DNA of 64,000 nt from Lucinisca nassula (GCA_963580285.1 OY757011.1:116431037-116495036); one strand, 5' to 3'. Shown: positions 1 through 13,054, numbered from the stretch's first letter. Made by a program: numbers and translations. Notes: generated by a model from the letters alone, not told the origin.

Positions 1-311
1 AAATTTCTGTTTACATTTTGTTTCCGGCTAACTCTTACAGTTCAGATCTGATCATGCTGAAACTTGATATGTAGTAAGACTAATATGGAGCAGTTCATAT
101 TGTTTCAAGGCTGTAGTCCAACAAATATTGACTTGCCATGGGAATATAATGCCCCGCTTGCGGAGCTCTTGTTGTTTTAAGTATATAATGTTTCAAGGTT
201 CTTGCACCTTTCCATAGATACAGTCAGCTGTTGTTATCTCAAACTACAGGAAACTGGAATTTTCTGATTTGAGATGAAAATAGTTGGAAGGAAAAGAAGC
301 TAAAAATCTAA
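1..311. other. Spacer, nothing recognised
   Basis: AT-rich sequence without a convincing reading frame, repeat family or RNA gene. Confidence 0.6.
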
Positions 312-785
312 TTAACCCTTAAGGGGAATGGGTACACCTTCAGGGGAGGCAACTCCTGCAAAATTATTTTTGTCTCCCATTTCAATAGGGGTCAACTCTT
401 AATGGAAAGAATTTGCTCCTCAGGAGCAAATTCTTTCCTGTAAGAGATGGCCCTTTTTTCCATTGGACATGACTTATAGAAAAGTGAACAGTAAGTCCCG
501 AAAGTTGTCTCCCTTTGAAAAATGGCAGAAAAACCTGCCAGATGTTCCCATTCCCCTTAAGAAAATCTACATCTGAAAACTGTTGTCTGCTTATGTCTTC
601 TGATGAATTTTTTGGCAAACTTTTTAAAAATATTTTTGCATACAGGCAAACAGTGTGGGCCGCAATCAGACTGCTCCTACAGCAGTCTGATCTGGGTCCA
701 CACTGTTTGCAAAAAATTGCTTTTAATGTAACCAGCAGATAGCAAAGCAGACGACAATTGTCATGATTGACATTTTATGGGTTAA
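312..785. mobile_element. TTAA-flanked palindrome-rich MITE (type C)
   Basis: Bounded by TTAACCC on the left and GGGTTAA on the right, as expected for a piggyBac-like element with TTAA target duplication. It holds two strong hairpins: 16-bp arms at 405-420 and 422-437, and the CAGTGTGG...CCACACTG hairpin at 649-711. A related partial copy lies at 24143-24285. No transposase. Confidence 0.55.
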
Positions 786-842
786 ATATAGCAAAACAAA
801 GCACTGTCAAATAAGCAGTAGTTAGAGCAGAAGTCAAAATAT

Positions 843-1048
843 TTACCCTTATCCTGCTGAACATGAAAACCATACTTTTGAAAACAGTGTAGATCAAGTT
901 CAGGTGGCTAGAAACCATCTGATCAGGATCTACACTGTTTGTCATGCAGTTTTTAAATAGAACAAAAACATTATATCAAGTAATTTGATTGGTGGCTGGT
1001 CAGGAATGGGTGTGGCTAAATAAATTTGTTCAGTAGGATAAGGGTTAA
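843..1048. mobile_element. TTAA MITE, type B (ATCCTGCTG ends)
   Basis: Ends ACCCTTATCCTGCTG and CAGTAGGATAAGGGTTAA form inverted repeats. The left target reads TTTA rather than TTAA, so it has drifted by one base. A GTGTAGATC hairpin core sits near 880-940, and an internal block (GGTGTGGCT) is shared with the copies at 25880, 39302 and 50243. Confidence 0.65.
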
Positions 1049-1261
1049 AGGTAGGTATATATACTCTCAGTTGCAGTATCTGAATATTTTGAGTAAAATA
1101 CACTATTTTTTTTATTCTTGAATGTTATATTTGTGACATGTAACAGGTTTTGTTCATGATTACATTTAGCTCAGGTTGGAATGTTTTCTAGTCATTTACT
1201 ATGAAAAAGGAGGAAATAAAAAAACGCAGAAACTCAAATGCTATTTGTATTTTTTTTTTTT

Positions 1262-3996
1262 TTTTTGCCTCACCAGAGCCAAAAGCTCCGGGAGAGCTTA
1301 TAGGATAGGCAGTTGTCCTTCGTCGTCTGCGTCGTCGTCGTCTGGCATCAACACTTTCAAACAACATCTGCTCTGAAACCACTGGGCCAATTGGGCCCAA
1401 ATTTTATCTGTAGCATCCTTGGGCTGGGGGATTGAAAGTTTGTGTTTTTTATGAAAATTGGCTTATTAGTTTGGTTGCTATGGCAACTTGTAGTTTCCAT
1501 AGACTTATAATGGGGAAAATTGAAAAATGACATTTACTGCCAAGCCTTTGCAGATATTTTGACAAAACTTTTCTAGAAATATTCCTTGTGTGAACTTCTT
1601 TTAGCCATATGCTTTTAGGCTAACCTGGGAGTTCCCTAGGGTGTGCCGGGCCCATGCCCCACCCCTTCCAGTGCATAAAAGGCCATATATCTTAGAAACC
1701 ATTCAGATCCCCACCCCTTAAGTAGATATATACTTGTTTCTTATGATAAGACGCATTCAGTGACAGCAACCTGGGGTCCCCTGGGATGTGCCGGGGTCAT
1801 GCCCCACCCCCTGCACTTTGTAAAAGGCCCAATATCTCAGAAACCGTTCAGATCCCCACCCCTAAACCATATATATTCTTGTCCCACATGATAAAAGGCA
1901 TTCAGTGACACCATCCTGGGGGTCCCCTGGGATGTGCCCGGGACATGCCCCTCCCACTTCACTTTCAAAAGGCCCAATATCTCAGAAACCATTCAGATCC
2001 ATAAGCCAAATAATATTATATTCTTGTGGCTTATGATACCAACCTTGTGGTCTCCCGGTGTGGGCTGGGGCCATGCTCCACCGTTCCACTTCATAAAATG
2101 CCATATATCTCAGAAACCATTTCGATCCCCACCCCTTAAACTATATATATTCTTGTTTCTTATGATAAGAAACATTCAGTGACACCAATCTGGGGGTCCC
2201 CTAGGATTTGCCGGGTCCATGCCCCACTCCCTCCACTTTGAAAAAGGCCCAATATCTCAGAAACCGTTCAGATCCCCACCCCTAAACCATATAAATACTT
2301 GTTCCTTATGATAAGAAGCATTCAGTGATACCAACCTAAGGTCTCCCGGGCTGCACAGGGGCCATTCCCCACCCCTCCACTTCATAAAACGCGATATATC
2401 TCGGCAACCATTCAGATCCCCACCCCTAAACCATTTATATTCTTGTGGCTTATGATAAGACACATTTAGTGATACCAACCTTGGGGTCTCCCGGTGTGCC
2501 CTGGGGCCATGCCCCACCATTCCACTTCATAAAATGCCATATATCTCAGAAACAATTTAGATCCCTACCCCTAAACTATATATACATGTATTCTTGTTTC
2601 TTATGATAAGACGCATTCAGTGACACCAATCTGGGGGTCCCCTAGGATGTGCCGGAGCCATGCCCCACCCCCTCCACTTCGTAAAAGGCCCAGTATCTCA
2701 GAAACCGTTCAGATCCCCACCCCTAAACCATATAAATTCTTGTTCCTTATGATAAAACGCATTCAGTGATGCCAACCTAAGGGTCTCCCGGGCCGCACAG
2801 TGGCCATGCCCCACCCCTCCACCTCATAAAACGCGATATATCTCGGCAACCATTCAGATCCCCATCCCAAAAACATATATATTCTTGTTGCATTCATTGA
2901 CACCAAATTGGGGGTCCTCTGGGATGTGCCAAGGCCATGTCCAGCCCCCTCCACTTTGTTAGAGGCCCAATATCTCAGAAACCATTCAGATCTCCACCCC
3001 TAAACAATATATATTCTTGTTCCTTATGATAGGACACATTCAGTGATACCAACCTAGTAGTCTCCAGGGGTATGCTGGGCCCCACCTTTCCACTTCATAA
3101 AATGCCATATATCTCAGAAACTGTGCAGATCCCCACCCCTAACACATTTATATTGGTGTTCCCTATAAGAAGACTCATTCACTCATATCAGCCTGGGGTC
3201 TCTTTGTGCTAGGGCAATGTGCTGATGCCATGGCTCGCCCCTCCACTTCATAAAAGGCCATATATCTCAGACACCATTAAGATCACCACCTCCGCCGTAG
3301 GTTCGAGCCTCGCTCGGGCCACGTGCGAGACGCCAAGTTCTGCAACGGAAGGTCAGGTGGTTTTTCTCCGGGTACTCCGGTTTCCGCCCACCTCTGATTA
3401 ACGATCGGCTCGATATGAGTGAAATAATCTTGAAAGGGCCGTAAAACCCAAACCAAAAAAAAAAAGATCACCACCTCATAATCATATACATGTATATTCT
3501 TGTTCCTTATGATTAGACACATTCAATTACATCAACTTGGTGGTCCACAGGGGCCATTCCTCTCCTCTTCATTTCATTAGAGGGCCTCATTTCTTGGAAA
3601 CTGTTCAGATCCTCACCCTTAAACAATATATTTTCTTGGTCCTTATGATAAGACACATTCAGCAACAACAATCTTGGCTTTCCTGGGGTTTGCCAGGGCC
3701 ATGCTCCAACCCCTCCACAGCTTAAAAGGCCTTATATCTCAGGAACTGTACGCATCCTCACCCCTAAACCATATATATTCTTGTTCCTTATGATAAGACG
3801 CATTCAGTGATACCAACCTGGGCTCTGTTGGGTCCATGTCCCATCCCTCCACTTCATAAAAGGCCTAATATTTCAGATACAGGGTCCACATGGGTGGTCA
3901 TTTGGAAATGGGGGTTTGTTTGGGAGACTTTATAATCAATAAATTAAAACCTCAAACCATACATGGTGAGCATAGTGGCCCATGGGCCTCTTGTTT
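1262..3996 (+). mobile_element. HINE/pearl-like element with ~145-bp tandem array
   Basis: Starts at a poly-T tract with GCCTCACCAGAGCC...GGGAGAGCTTATAGG and a CGT-rich stretch (1319-1344). It carries an array at about 1640-3900 whose unit includes CAATATCTCAGAAACC and CAGATCCCCACCCC at steps of about 130-150 bp. It ends GGTGAGCATAGTGGCCCATG followed by GGCCTCTTGTT. This layout (terminal hairpins, internal minisatellite, T-rich target) matches bivalve pearl/CvA elements, which are grouped with Helentron-associated elements. No Rep/helicase gene is present. Short frames read through the array are artefacts. Confidence 0.65.
3293..3463 (+). mobile_element. 5'-truncated tRNA-type SINE with target duplication
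   Basis: Begins inside the tRNA-like head at the B box (GGTTCGAGCC), continues with the body shared with the copies at 17642 and 18548, and ends in a poly-A tract. A perfect 14-bp duplication AAGATCACCACCTC flanks it at 3279-3292 and 3464-3477. It interrupts the ~145-bp array. Confidence 0.85.
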
Positions 3997-3999
3997 TTT

Positions 4000-6337
4000 T
4001 TTTAGCTCACCTGTCACGTAGTGACAAGGTGAGCTTTTGTGATCACTTTGTGTCCGTCGTCCGTGCGTGCGTCCGTGCGTGCGTCCGTAAACAATTTCAA
4101 ATAAGTATATCTCTAATACCCTATGGTCAATCTTGATCAAATTTCACGAGAAGCATCATCAGGTAGGGGGAAAGGCTGCATAAGGTTTTTGGGCTGATCA
4201 GATTGGAATTCTGGTTGCCATGGCAACATATAGCTCCCATAGACTTACAATGGGAAAAAATTAAAATATCTTCTTCTCTGAAACCACAGGGCCCAGAGCT
4301 TAGATATTTAGCATGTATTAACGGCCAGTGATCACCTACATAATTCCTGCCAATCATGCCCCTGGGGTCCAAATTGGCCACGCCCCAGGGCCCCTTCGCT
4401 CCAATAGACTCATAATGGAACAAAAAGCTTCAAAAATCTTCTTCTCGGAAACCACAGGGCCAAAAGCTTAGATATTTAGCATGTAGCAACGGCAAGTGGT
4501 CACCTACATAATTCCTGCCAATCATGCCCCTGGGGTCCAAACGGGCCACGCCCTGGGGCCCTTAAGCTCCTATAGACTCATAATGGAAAAAGGCTTCAAA
4601 AATCTTCTTCTCTGAAACCACAAGGCCCAGAGCTGAGATATTTGGCATGTAGCTACTGCAAGTGGTCACCTACATAATTCCTGCCAATCATGCCCTCATG
4701 ACTTTTCTGAAACCACAGGACCCAGAGCTGAGATATTTGGCATGTAACAACGGCAAGTGGTGACCTACATAATTTCTGCCAATCATGCCCCTGGGTTCCA
4801 AATGGGCCACACCCCGGGGCCCCTTAGCTCCCATAGACTCATAATGGAAAAAAAGCTTCAAAAATCTTCTTCTCTGAAACCACAGGGCCCAGAGCTTAGA
4901 TATTTAGCATGTAGCAACGGCCAGTGGTCACCTACATAATTCCTGCCAATCATGCCCCTGGGTTCCAAATGGGCGATGCCCCGGGGCCCCTTCGCTCCCA
5001 TAGACTGATAATGAAACAAAAGCTTCAAAAATCTTCTTCTCGGAAACCACAGAGCCCAGAGCTTAGATATTTAGCATGTAGCAATGGCAAGTGCACACCT
5101 ACATAATTCCTGATAATCATGCCCCTGGGTTCCAAACGAGCCACCCCCCCCCCCCCCCCCCCCCGGGGCCCCTTAGCTCCTATAGACTCATAATGGGAAA
5201 AAGCTTCAAAAAGCTTCTTCTCTGAAACCACAGGGCCCAGAGCTGAGATATTTAGCATGTAGCAATGGCAAGTGGTCACCTACATAAATCCTGCCCCTGG
5301 GGTCCAAATGGGCCACGCCCCGGGGCCCCTTAGCCCCCATAGACTCATAATGGAAAAAAAGCTTCAAAAATCTTCTTTTATGAAACCAAAGGGCCCAGAG
5401 CTTAGATATTTAGCATGTAGCAACGGCAATTGGTCACCTACATAATTCCTGCCAATCATGCCCCTGGGTTCCAAATGGGCCATGCCCCGGGGCCCCTTTG
5501 CTCCCATAGACTCATAATGGAAAAAAGCCTCAAAAATCTTCTTCTCTGAAACCACAGGGCCCAGAGCTTAGATATTTAGCACATAGCAACCGCAAGTGGT
5601 CACCTACATAATTCCTGCCAATCATGCCCCTGGGGTCCAAACGGGCCACGCCCCGGGGCCCCTTAGCTCCTTTAGACTTATAATGGAAAAAAAGCTTAAA
5701 AAATCTTCTTCTCTGATACCACAGGGCCCAGAGCTTAGATATTTAGCATGTAGCAACGGCATGTGGTCACCTACATAAATCCTGCCAATCATGGCCCTGG
5801 GGTCCAAATTGGCTAGCTCCGGGGCCCATCAGCTCCCATAGACTCATAATGGAAAAAAGCTTCAAAAATCTTCTTCTCTGAAACCACAGGGCCCAGAGCT
5901 TACATATTTAGCATGTAGCAACGGCAAGTGGTCACCTACACAATTCCTGCCAATCATGCCCCTGGGGTCCAAATGGGCCACACCCAAGGGCCCCTTAGCT
6001 CCCATAGACACATAATGGAAAAAAAGTTTCAAAAATCTTCTTCTCTGAAACCACAGGGCCCAGAGCTTAGATATTTAGCATGTAGCAACAGCAAGTGGTC
6101 ACCTACATAATTCCAGTCAATCATGCCCCTGGGTTTCAAATGGGCCACACCATGGGGCCCCTTTGCTCCCATAGACTCATAATGGTCAAAGCTTCAAAAA
6201 TCTTCTTCTCTGAAACCACAGGGCCAAGAGCTTAGATAACATGTAGCGACGGCAAGTGGTCACCTACATAATTCCTGCCAATCATGCCCCTGGGGTCCAA
6301 ACAGGTGAGCAATATAGGGCCATTGGGCCCTCTTGTT
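4000..6337 (+). mobile_element. HINE/pearl-like element with ~165-bp array, copy 1
   Basis: The 5' hairpin AGCTCACC...GGTGAGCT is at 4004-4035, with an inner GTCAC/GTGAC stem, followed by a GTCCGTCGTCCGTGCG stretch. About twelve units of roughly 165 bp follow (key blocks ATCTTCTTCTCTGAAACCAC, CATGCCCCTGGGGTCC, CATAGACTCATAATGG). The 3' end has GGTGAGC and the hairpin AGGGCCATTGGGCCCT at 6316-6331, then CTTGTT. It abuts the 3' end of the preceding element. Confidence 0.7.
5144..5164. repeat. Poly-C tract in the array
   Basis: About 20 C in a row within one 165-bp unit, an expansion of the unit's C-rich GGCCACGCCCC block; the length in the assembly may be unreliable. Confidence 0.8.
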
Positions 6338-6984
6338 ATTGAAATTTGGCTCTGTAGTTTGGTTGCTATGGCAACTTAGAGTTTCCATTAAGGTATAATT
6401 GGGAAAATTAGAAAATGGCATTTACTGCCAAGCCTTTGCAGATATTTTAACAAAACTTTCATAGTAATATTCTTTAAGCTATCATCTATCTGCCATATGA
6501 TTTTAGGCTACCTGCTTGCTTTTACTGGTGCTCATGGAAACCCAAATGTTCCCCCCACCCAAAAAAACAGAAAAAAAACCCAAACTTAAAAATCATCTCC
6601 TCAGAAACCATATACTCTTTGAGGCTGAGACTATATTGAAATATCATATTTTCCTGAAGAGGTATTGTGTTTTTTTTTATGAAATTCCGCTCTTTAGTTT
6701 GGTTGCTATGGTTGCTTAGAGTTTCCATTGACTTATATCATAGCAAATTGAAAATTTGCATTTATTGCCAAGATATTTTGGCAAAACTTTCATAGAAATA
6801 TTCTTTAAGCAATCTTCTATCTGCGTTATGATTTAAGGCCTACTGCTCATTTTTTATTGGTTTCCAAACATAAATTAAAAAAAAAATAATAATCAAAACA
6901 TTAGCTCCTCATAAATCATATACCGGTACTCATGAGGCTGAGAATTTATGCAAATATTCACCATATTTGCCTTTGGTTTTGTGT
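6338..6984 (+). repeat. Fragment of an E1-like HINE body, two ~320-bp units
   Basis: Two units starting with AAATTTGGCTCT/AAATTCCGCTCT and TAGTTTGGTTGCTATGG and ending with AGATATTTT.. CAAAACTTTCATAG. They resemble 1449-1620 and 12719-12900. The next element begins directly after this fragment, which suggests nesting inside an older element ending at about 13054. Confidence 0.55.
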
Positions 6985-9946
6985 TTTTAGCTCACCTGTC
7001 ACGTAGTGACAAGGTGAGCTTTTGTGGTCACTTTTTGTCCGTCGTGCGTGCGTGTGTCCGTCCGTCCGTGCATGCATGCATCCGTAAACAATTTCAAATA
7101 AGTATATCTCAAATACCCCATGGTCAATCTTGATCAAATTTCATGAGAAGCATCACCAGGTAGGGGGAAAGGCTGCAGAAGGTTTTTGGGCTGATCAGAT
7201 TGGAATTCTGGTTGCTATGGCAACATACAGCTCCCATAGACTTACAATGGGAAAAAATTAAAATATCTTCTTCTCTGAAACCACAGGGCCCAGAGCTAAG
7301 ATATTTAGCATGTAGCAACGACCAGTGTTCACCTACATAATTCCTGCCAATCATGACCCTGGGGTCCACATTGGCCACGCCCCAGGGCCCCTTCGCTCCC
7401 ATAACTCACAATGGAACAAAAAGCTTCAAAAATCTTCTTCTCGGAAACCATAGGACCCAGAGCTTAGATATTTAGCATATAGCAAGGGCAAGTGGTCACC
7501 TACATAATTCCTGCCAATCATGCCCCTGGGGTCCAAACGGGCCACGCCCCGGGGCCCTTTAGCTCCTATAGACTCATAATAGAAAAAAGCTTCAAAAATC
7601 TTCTTCTCTGAGACCACAGGGCCAGAGCTGCGATATTTAGCATGTAGCGACGGCAAGTGGTCACCTAAATAATTCCTGCCAATCACGCCCCTGGGGTCCA
7701 AATTGGCCACACCCCGGGGCCCCTTAGCTCCCATAGACTCATAATGGAAAAAAAAGCTTCAAAAATCTTCTTCTCTGAAACCACAGGGACCAGAGCTTAG
7801 ATATTTAGCATGTAGCAACGGCCAGTGGCCACCTACATAATTCCTGCCAATCATGCCCCTGGGTTCCAAATGGGCGACGCCCTGGGGCCCCTTCGCTCCC
7901 ATAGACTCATAATGGAACAAAAAGCTTCAAAAATCTTCTTCTCGGAAACCACAGGGCCCAGAGCTAAGATATTTAGCATGTAGCAACGGCCAGTGGTCAC
8001 CTATATAATTCCTGCCAATCATGCCCCTAGGGTCCACATTAGCCACGCCCCAGGGCCCCTTCCCTCCCATAGACTCACAATGGAACAAAAAGCTTCAAAA
8101 ATCTTCTTCTCGGAAACCACAGGACCCAGAGCTTAGATATTTAGCATATAGCAAGGGCAAGTGGTCACCTACATAATTCCTGCCAATCATGCCCCTGGGT
8201 TCCAAACGGGCCACGCCCCGGGGCCCTTTAGCTCTTATAGACTCATAATGGAAAAAAGCTTCTAAAATCTTCTTCTCTGAAACCACAGGGCACAGAGCTG
8301 TGATATTTGGCATGTAGCAACAACAAGTGGTCACCTACTTAATTCCTGCCAATCATGCCCCTGGGGTCCAAATTGGCTACACCCCGGGGCCCCTTAGCTC
8401 CCATAGACTCATAATGGAAAAAAAGCTTCAAAAATTTTCTTCTCTGAAACCACAGGGCCCAGAGCTTAGATATTTAGCATGTAGCAACGACCAGTTGCCA
8501 CCTACATAATTCCTGCCAATCATACCCCTGGGTTCCAAATTGGCGACGCCCTGGGGCCCCTTCGCTCCCATAGACTCATAATGGAACAAAAAGCTTCAAA
8601 AACATTCTTTTCTGAAAGCATAGGGCCCAGAGCTTAGATATTTAGCATGTAGCAACGGCAAGTGGTCACATACATAATTCCTTCCAATCATGCCCCTGGG
8701 GTCCAAACGGGCCACGCCCCGGGGCCCTTTAGCTCCCATAGACTCATAATGGAAAAAAGCTTCAAAAATCTTCTTCTCTGAAACCACAGGGCCCGGAGCT
8801 GAGATATTTGGCATGTAGCAAGGGCAAGTGGTCACCTACATAAATCCTGCCAATCATGCCTCTAGGTTCCAACGCCCCGGGGCCCCTTAGCTCCCATAGA
8901 CTCAAAAAAGCTTCAAAAATCTTCTTCTCTGAAACTACAGGGCCCAGAGTTTAGATATTTAGCATGTAGGAACGCCAATTGGTCACCTACATGATTCCTG
9001 CCAATCATGCCCCTGGGTTCCAAATGGGCCACGGCCCGTGGCCCCTTCACTCCCATAGACTCATAATGGAAAAAAGCTTCAAAAATCTTCTTCTCTGAAA
9101 CCACAGGGCCCAGAGCTCTGATGTTTAGCACGTATCAACGGCAAGTGGTCACCTACATAATTCCTGGCAATCATGCCCCTTGGGTCCAAAAGGGCCACGC
9201 CCCGGGGCCAGTTAGCTCATATTGACTCATAATGGAAAAAAAAGCTTTAAAAATCTTCTTCTCTGATATTTAGCATGTAGCGATGGCAAGTGGCCACCTA
9301 AATAATTCCTGCCAATCACGCCCCTGGGGTCCAAATTGGCCACACCCCGGGGCCCCTTAGCTCCCATAGACTCATAATGGAAAAAAAGCTTCAAAAATCT
9401 TCTTCTCTGAAACCATAGGGACCAGAGCTTAGATATTTAGCATGTAGCAACGGCCAGTGGCCACCTACATAATTCCTGCCAATCATGCCCCTGGGTTCCA
9501 AATGGGCGACGCCCTGGGGCCCCTTCGCTCCCATAGACTCATAATGGAACAAAAAGCTTCAAAAATCTTCTTCTCGGAAACCACAGGGCCCAGAGCTAAG
9601 ATATTTAGCATGTAGCAACGGCCAGTGGTCACCTACATAATTCCTGCCAATCATGCCCCTGGGGTCCACATTAGCCACGCCCCAGGGCCCCTTCCCTCCC
9701 ATAGACTCACAATGGAACAAAAAGCTTCAAAAATCTTCTTCTCGGAAACCACAGGACCCAGAGCTTAGATATTTAGCATATAGCAAGGGCAATTGGTCAC
9801 CTACATAATTCCTGCCAATCATGCCCCTGGGTTCCAAACGGGCCACGCCCCGGGGCCCTTTAGCTCCTATAGACTCATTATGGAAAAAGCTTCTAAAATC
9901 TTCTTCTCTGAAACCACAGGGCCCAGAGCTGTGATATTTGGCATGT

Positions 9947-10279
9947 GTGTGTGTGTGAATTCGGGTTGAACGTCGCTTTCAACAATTTTTCAGTCATATC
10001 ACGACGGTGTCTGGTTGCGACAGGGAGCTCAATGCTCACGTTTATAGTGCTGCCACACTGAAGTATCATGTCCCAGACACATTACATGATACCACACCCA
10101 GTCACATTATCCTGACACTGGATCGACCAGTCCTAGCTCTACCCCGTAAATCTGAGTGCCAAACGAGGAGCAGCTAGTACCATTTTTAACGACTTTGGTA
10201 TGTCGCGGCCCGGGATCGAACCCGAGACCTCCCGTTCCCCGGAGCGGACACTCTACCAACTGAGCTATCGGGGCCGGTA
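9947..10279 (-). mobile_element. tRNA-headed SINE, GT-tailed family, copy 1
   Basis: On the minus strand the tRNA-like head has an A box (TAGCTCAGTTGGTAGAG) and B box (GGTTCGATCCC) near 10204-10277; the tail on this strand is a (CA)n run. Target duplication ATATTTGGCATGT at 9934-9946 and 10280-10292. Neighbouring array units show the uninterrupted site. The anticodon arm does not fold cleanly, so it is not a functional tRNA. Confidence 0.88.
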
Positions 10280-12447
10280 ATATTTGGCATGTAGCAACAA
10301 CAAGTGGTCACCTACTTAATTCCTGCCAATCATGCCCCTGGGGCTACACCCCGGGGCCCCTTAGCTCCCATAGACTCATAATGGAAAAAAAAAGCTTCAA
10401 AAATTTTCTTCTCTGAAACCACAGGGCCCAGAGCTTAGATATTTAGCATGTAGCAACGACCAGTGGCCACCTACATAATTCTTGCCAATCATACCCCTGG
10501 GTTCCAAATTGGCGACGCCCTGGGGCCCCTTCGCTCCCATAGACTCATAATGGAACAAAAAGCTTCAAAAACATTCTATTCTGAAAGCACAGGGCCCAGA
10601 GCTTAGATATTTAGCATGTAGCAACGGCAAGTGGTCACATACATAATTCCTTCCAATCATGCCCCTGGGGTCCAAACGGGTCACGACCCGGGGCCCTTTA
10701 GCTCCTATAGACTCATAATGGAAAAAAGCTTCAAAAATCTTCTTCTCTGAAACCACAGGGCCCAGAGCTGAGATATTTGGCATGTAGCAAGGGCAAGTGG
10801 CCACCTACATAAATCCTGCCAATCATGCCTCTTGGTTCCAACGCCCCGGGGCCCCTTAGCTCCCATAGACTCATAGTGGTAAAAAAAGCTTCAAAAATCT
10901 TCTTCTCTGAAACTACAGGGCCCAGAGTTTAGATATTTAGCATGTAGGAACGCCAATTGGTCACCTACATGATTCCTGCCAATCATGCCCCTGGGTTCCA
11001 AATGGGCCACGCCCCGGGGCCCCTTCACTCCCATAGACTCATAATGGAAAAAAGCTTCAAAAATCTTCTTCTCTGAAACCACAGGGCCCAGAGCTCTGAT
11101 GTTTAGCACGTATCAACGGCAAGTGGTCACCTACATAATTCCTGGCAATCATGCCCCTGGGGTCCAAAAGGGCCACGCCCCGGGGCCAGTTAGCTCATAT
11201 AGACTCATAATGGAAAAAAAAAGCTTCAAAAATCTTCTTCTCTGAAACCACAGGGCCCAGAGCTTAGATATTTAGCATGTAGCAACGGCAAGTGGTCACA
11301 TACATAGTTCCTGCCAATCATGCCCCTGGGGTCCAAACGGGCCACGCCCCGGGGCCCTTTAGCTCCTATAGACTCATAATGGAAAAAAGCTTCAAAAATC
11401 TTCTTCTCTGAAACCACAGGGCCCAGATCTTAGATATTTAGCATGTAGCAATGACAAGTGGTCACCTACATAAATCCTGCCAATCATGCCCCTGGGGTCC
11501 AAATAGGCCACACCCTGGGACCCCCATAGCTCCCATAGACGCATAATGAAAAAAACAACTTCAAAAATCTTCTTTGAAAACACAGAGCCCAGAGCTTAGA
11601 TATGTAGCATGTAGGAACTGCAAGTGGTCTCCTACATATTTCCTGCTAATAATGCCCCTGGAGTCCAAATGGGCCATGTCCAGGGGCCCCTTAGCTCCCA
11701 TAGACTCATAATGGAAAAAGCTTCAAAAATCTTCTTCTCAGAAACTGTGAAGCACAGAACTTAGATATTTAGTGTCTAGCAATCCTGCTTACCCTGCCCC
11801 TGGGGTCAAAATTGTTCACGCCCGAGCTCATCACCTCCAATAGACTTATAATGGAAAAAAAACTTAAAAAATCTTCTTCTATGAAACCATAAGGCCCAGA
11901 GCTTAGATTTTAGTATGTAGCAACGTTAAGTGGCCACTTACATAAATCCTGCCAGTTTATGCCCCTGGGATCCAAATTGGCCACACCCCAGGGGTCTTAA
12001 GCTTCCATAGACTTACAATTGGAGAAACTTCAAAAATCTTCTGCTCTGAAACCACAGGGCCCTTATAATGAAAAAAAAAAAAAAAAAAAAACTTAAAATG
12101 GGGGAAAAAAATCTTCAAAAATCTTCTCTGAAACCATAAGTCCCAGAGCTTAGGTATTTAGCATGTAGCAATGTCGAGTGGTCGCCTACATGAATCCTGC
12201 CAATCATGCCCCTGGGGTCCAAATCCTGTGGCCCCTTAACTCCAACAAACTTATAATGGAAAAAAAGCTTCAAAATTCTTTGAAACCATGAAGTACAGAC
12301 CTTAGATATTTAGTATATAGCAACACAAAATCCTGCCAACCGTGCCCTTTGGGTCAAAATTGGCCAAGCCCAGGGCTCATTAGCTCCTATAGACTTATAC
12401 TGGAAATAACTTAAAAAAAATCTTTCTCCAAAACCATAAGGCACAGA

Positions 12448-12616
12448 TTTTGTTTGATTTGAGGTTTTACATCCCCGTCAACACTGTATAGGTCATTTTG
12501 GAGATGTCTCGTCCAATTTTGTGGGACTTTTACCCGACATTGAGATGAAATTACATCTCAAGCCCTGTTGCCCAATGAAACCAGTAGGGTTTATAAGCAT
12601 GGACACCGCTTTGCCT
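12448..12616 (-). mobile_element. CAAA-tailed SINE, truncated
   Basis: Matches the 3' part of the family at 38138 in reverse (GATTTGAGGTTTTACATCCC, then ACTTTTACCCGACATTGAGA) and breaks off after CACCGCTTTGCCTG. It is inserted between the CACAGA and GCTTAG blocks of a 165-bp unit. Confidence 0.75.
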
Positions 12617-12716
12617 GAGCTTAGATATTTAGTATATAGCAATGTCAAGTGGTCTCCTACACTAATAATTTTCTGGTACACAGGTGAGCGATATAGGGCC
12701 ATTGAGCCCTCTTGTT

Positions 12717-13054
12717 AATGAAATTTGGCTCTTTAGTTTGGTTACTATGGCAAGTTAAGCGTTTCCATAGACATGTAATGTTGAAACATTTACACCTTTG
12801 AAGATATTTTCTCAAACTTTTATAGAAATATTCCATAAACTGTCTAACTGCCATATAATTTCAAGCCTATTGGTTGCCACAGATGGCCAGTTGTCAATTG
12901 TTGTCTGTTTTCTTGCAACAGCACATTCATGCGACATCAGTCCTCTGAAGCCACTTGGCTGATTAGGTCCAACATCATCGGTTTCCATGGTTTATTAAAA
13001 TACTTGGCTATCAGTGGGCAGTGCCCCCCCATAGTGGCCCATGGGCCTCTTGTT
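12717..13054 (+). repeat. 3' end of the outer E1-like HINE element
   Basis: Resumes the AAATTTGGCTCTTTAGTTTGG body seen at 6338-6984, then ends ATAGTGGCCCATGGGCCTCT and TGTT, as at 3972-3996. It is the likely right end of the element interrupted at 6985. Confidence 0.55.

Larger units (their letters stand above)
6985..12716 (+). mobile_element. HINE/pearl-like element with very long ~165-bp array, copy 2
   Basis: 5' hairpin at 6989-7020 nearly identical to the one at 4004. The array runs from about 7260 to 12680, some thirty units, with older and more diverged units towards the 3' side. The 3' end has GGTGAGCGATATAGGGCC, hairpin 12696-12710 and CTTGTT. It contains one SINE at 9947-10279, one at 12448-12616, an A-run near 12068-12090, and a 1.64-kb internal duplication. 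Reading frames of 60-100 codons on both strands come from the repeat unit. Confidence 0.7.

Noticed and set aside
10204..10277. A tRNA gene on the minus strand
   Set aside because: A and B boxes are present, but the anticodon arm does not pair properly and the sequence is the head of a SINE with target duplications.
4127..11583. Many minus-strand frames of 60-100 codons with a repeated peptide (VSEKKIFEAFFHYES...)
   Set aside because: They are the 165-bp array unit read in one frame; unit boundaries, stops and indels show no coding constraint.
7260..12680. CRISPR-like array
   Set aside because: Units are contiguous 165-bp tandem repeats without unique spacers, in an animal genome.
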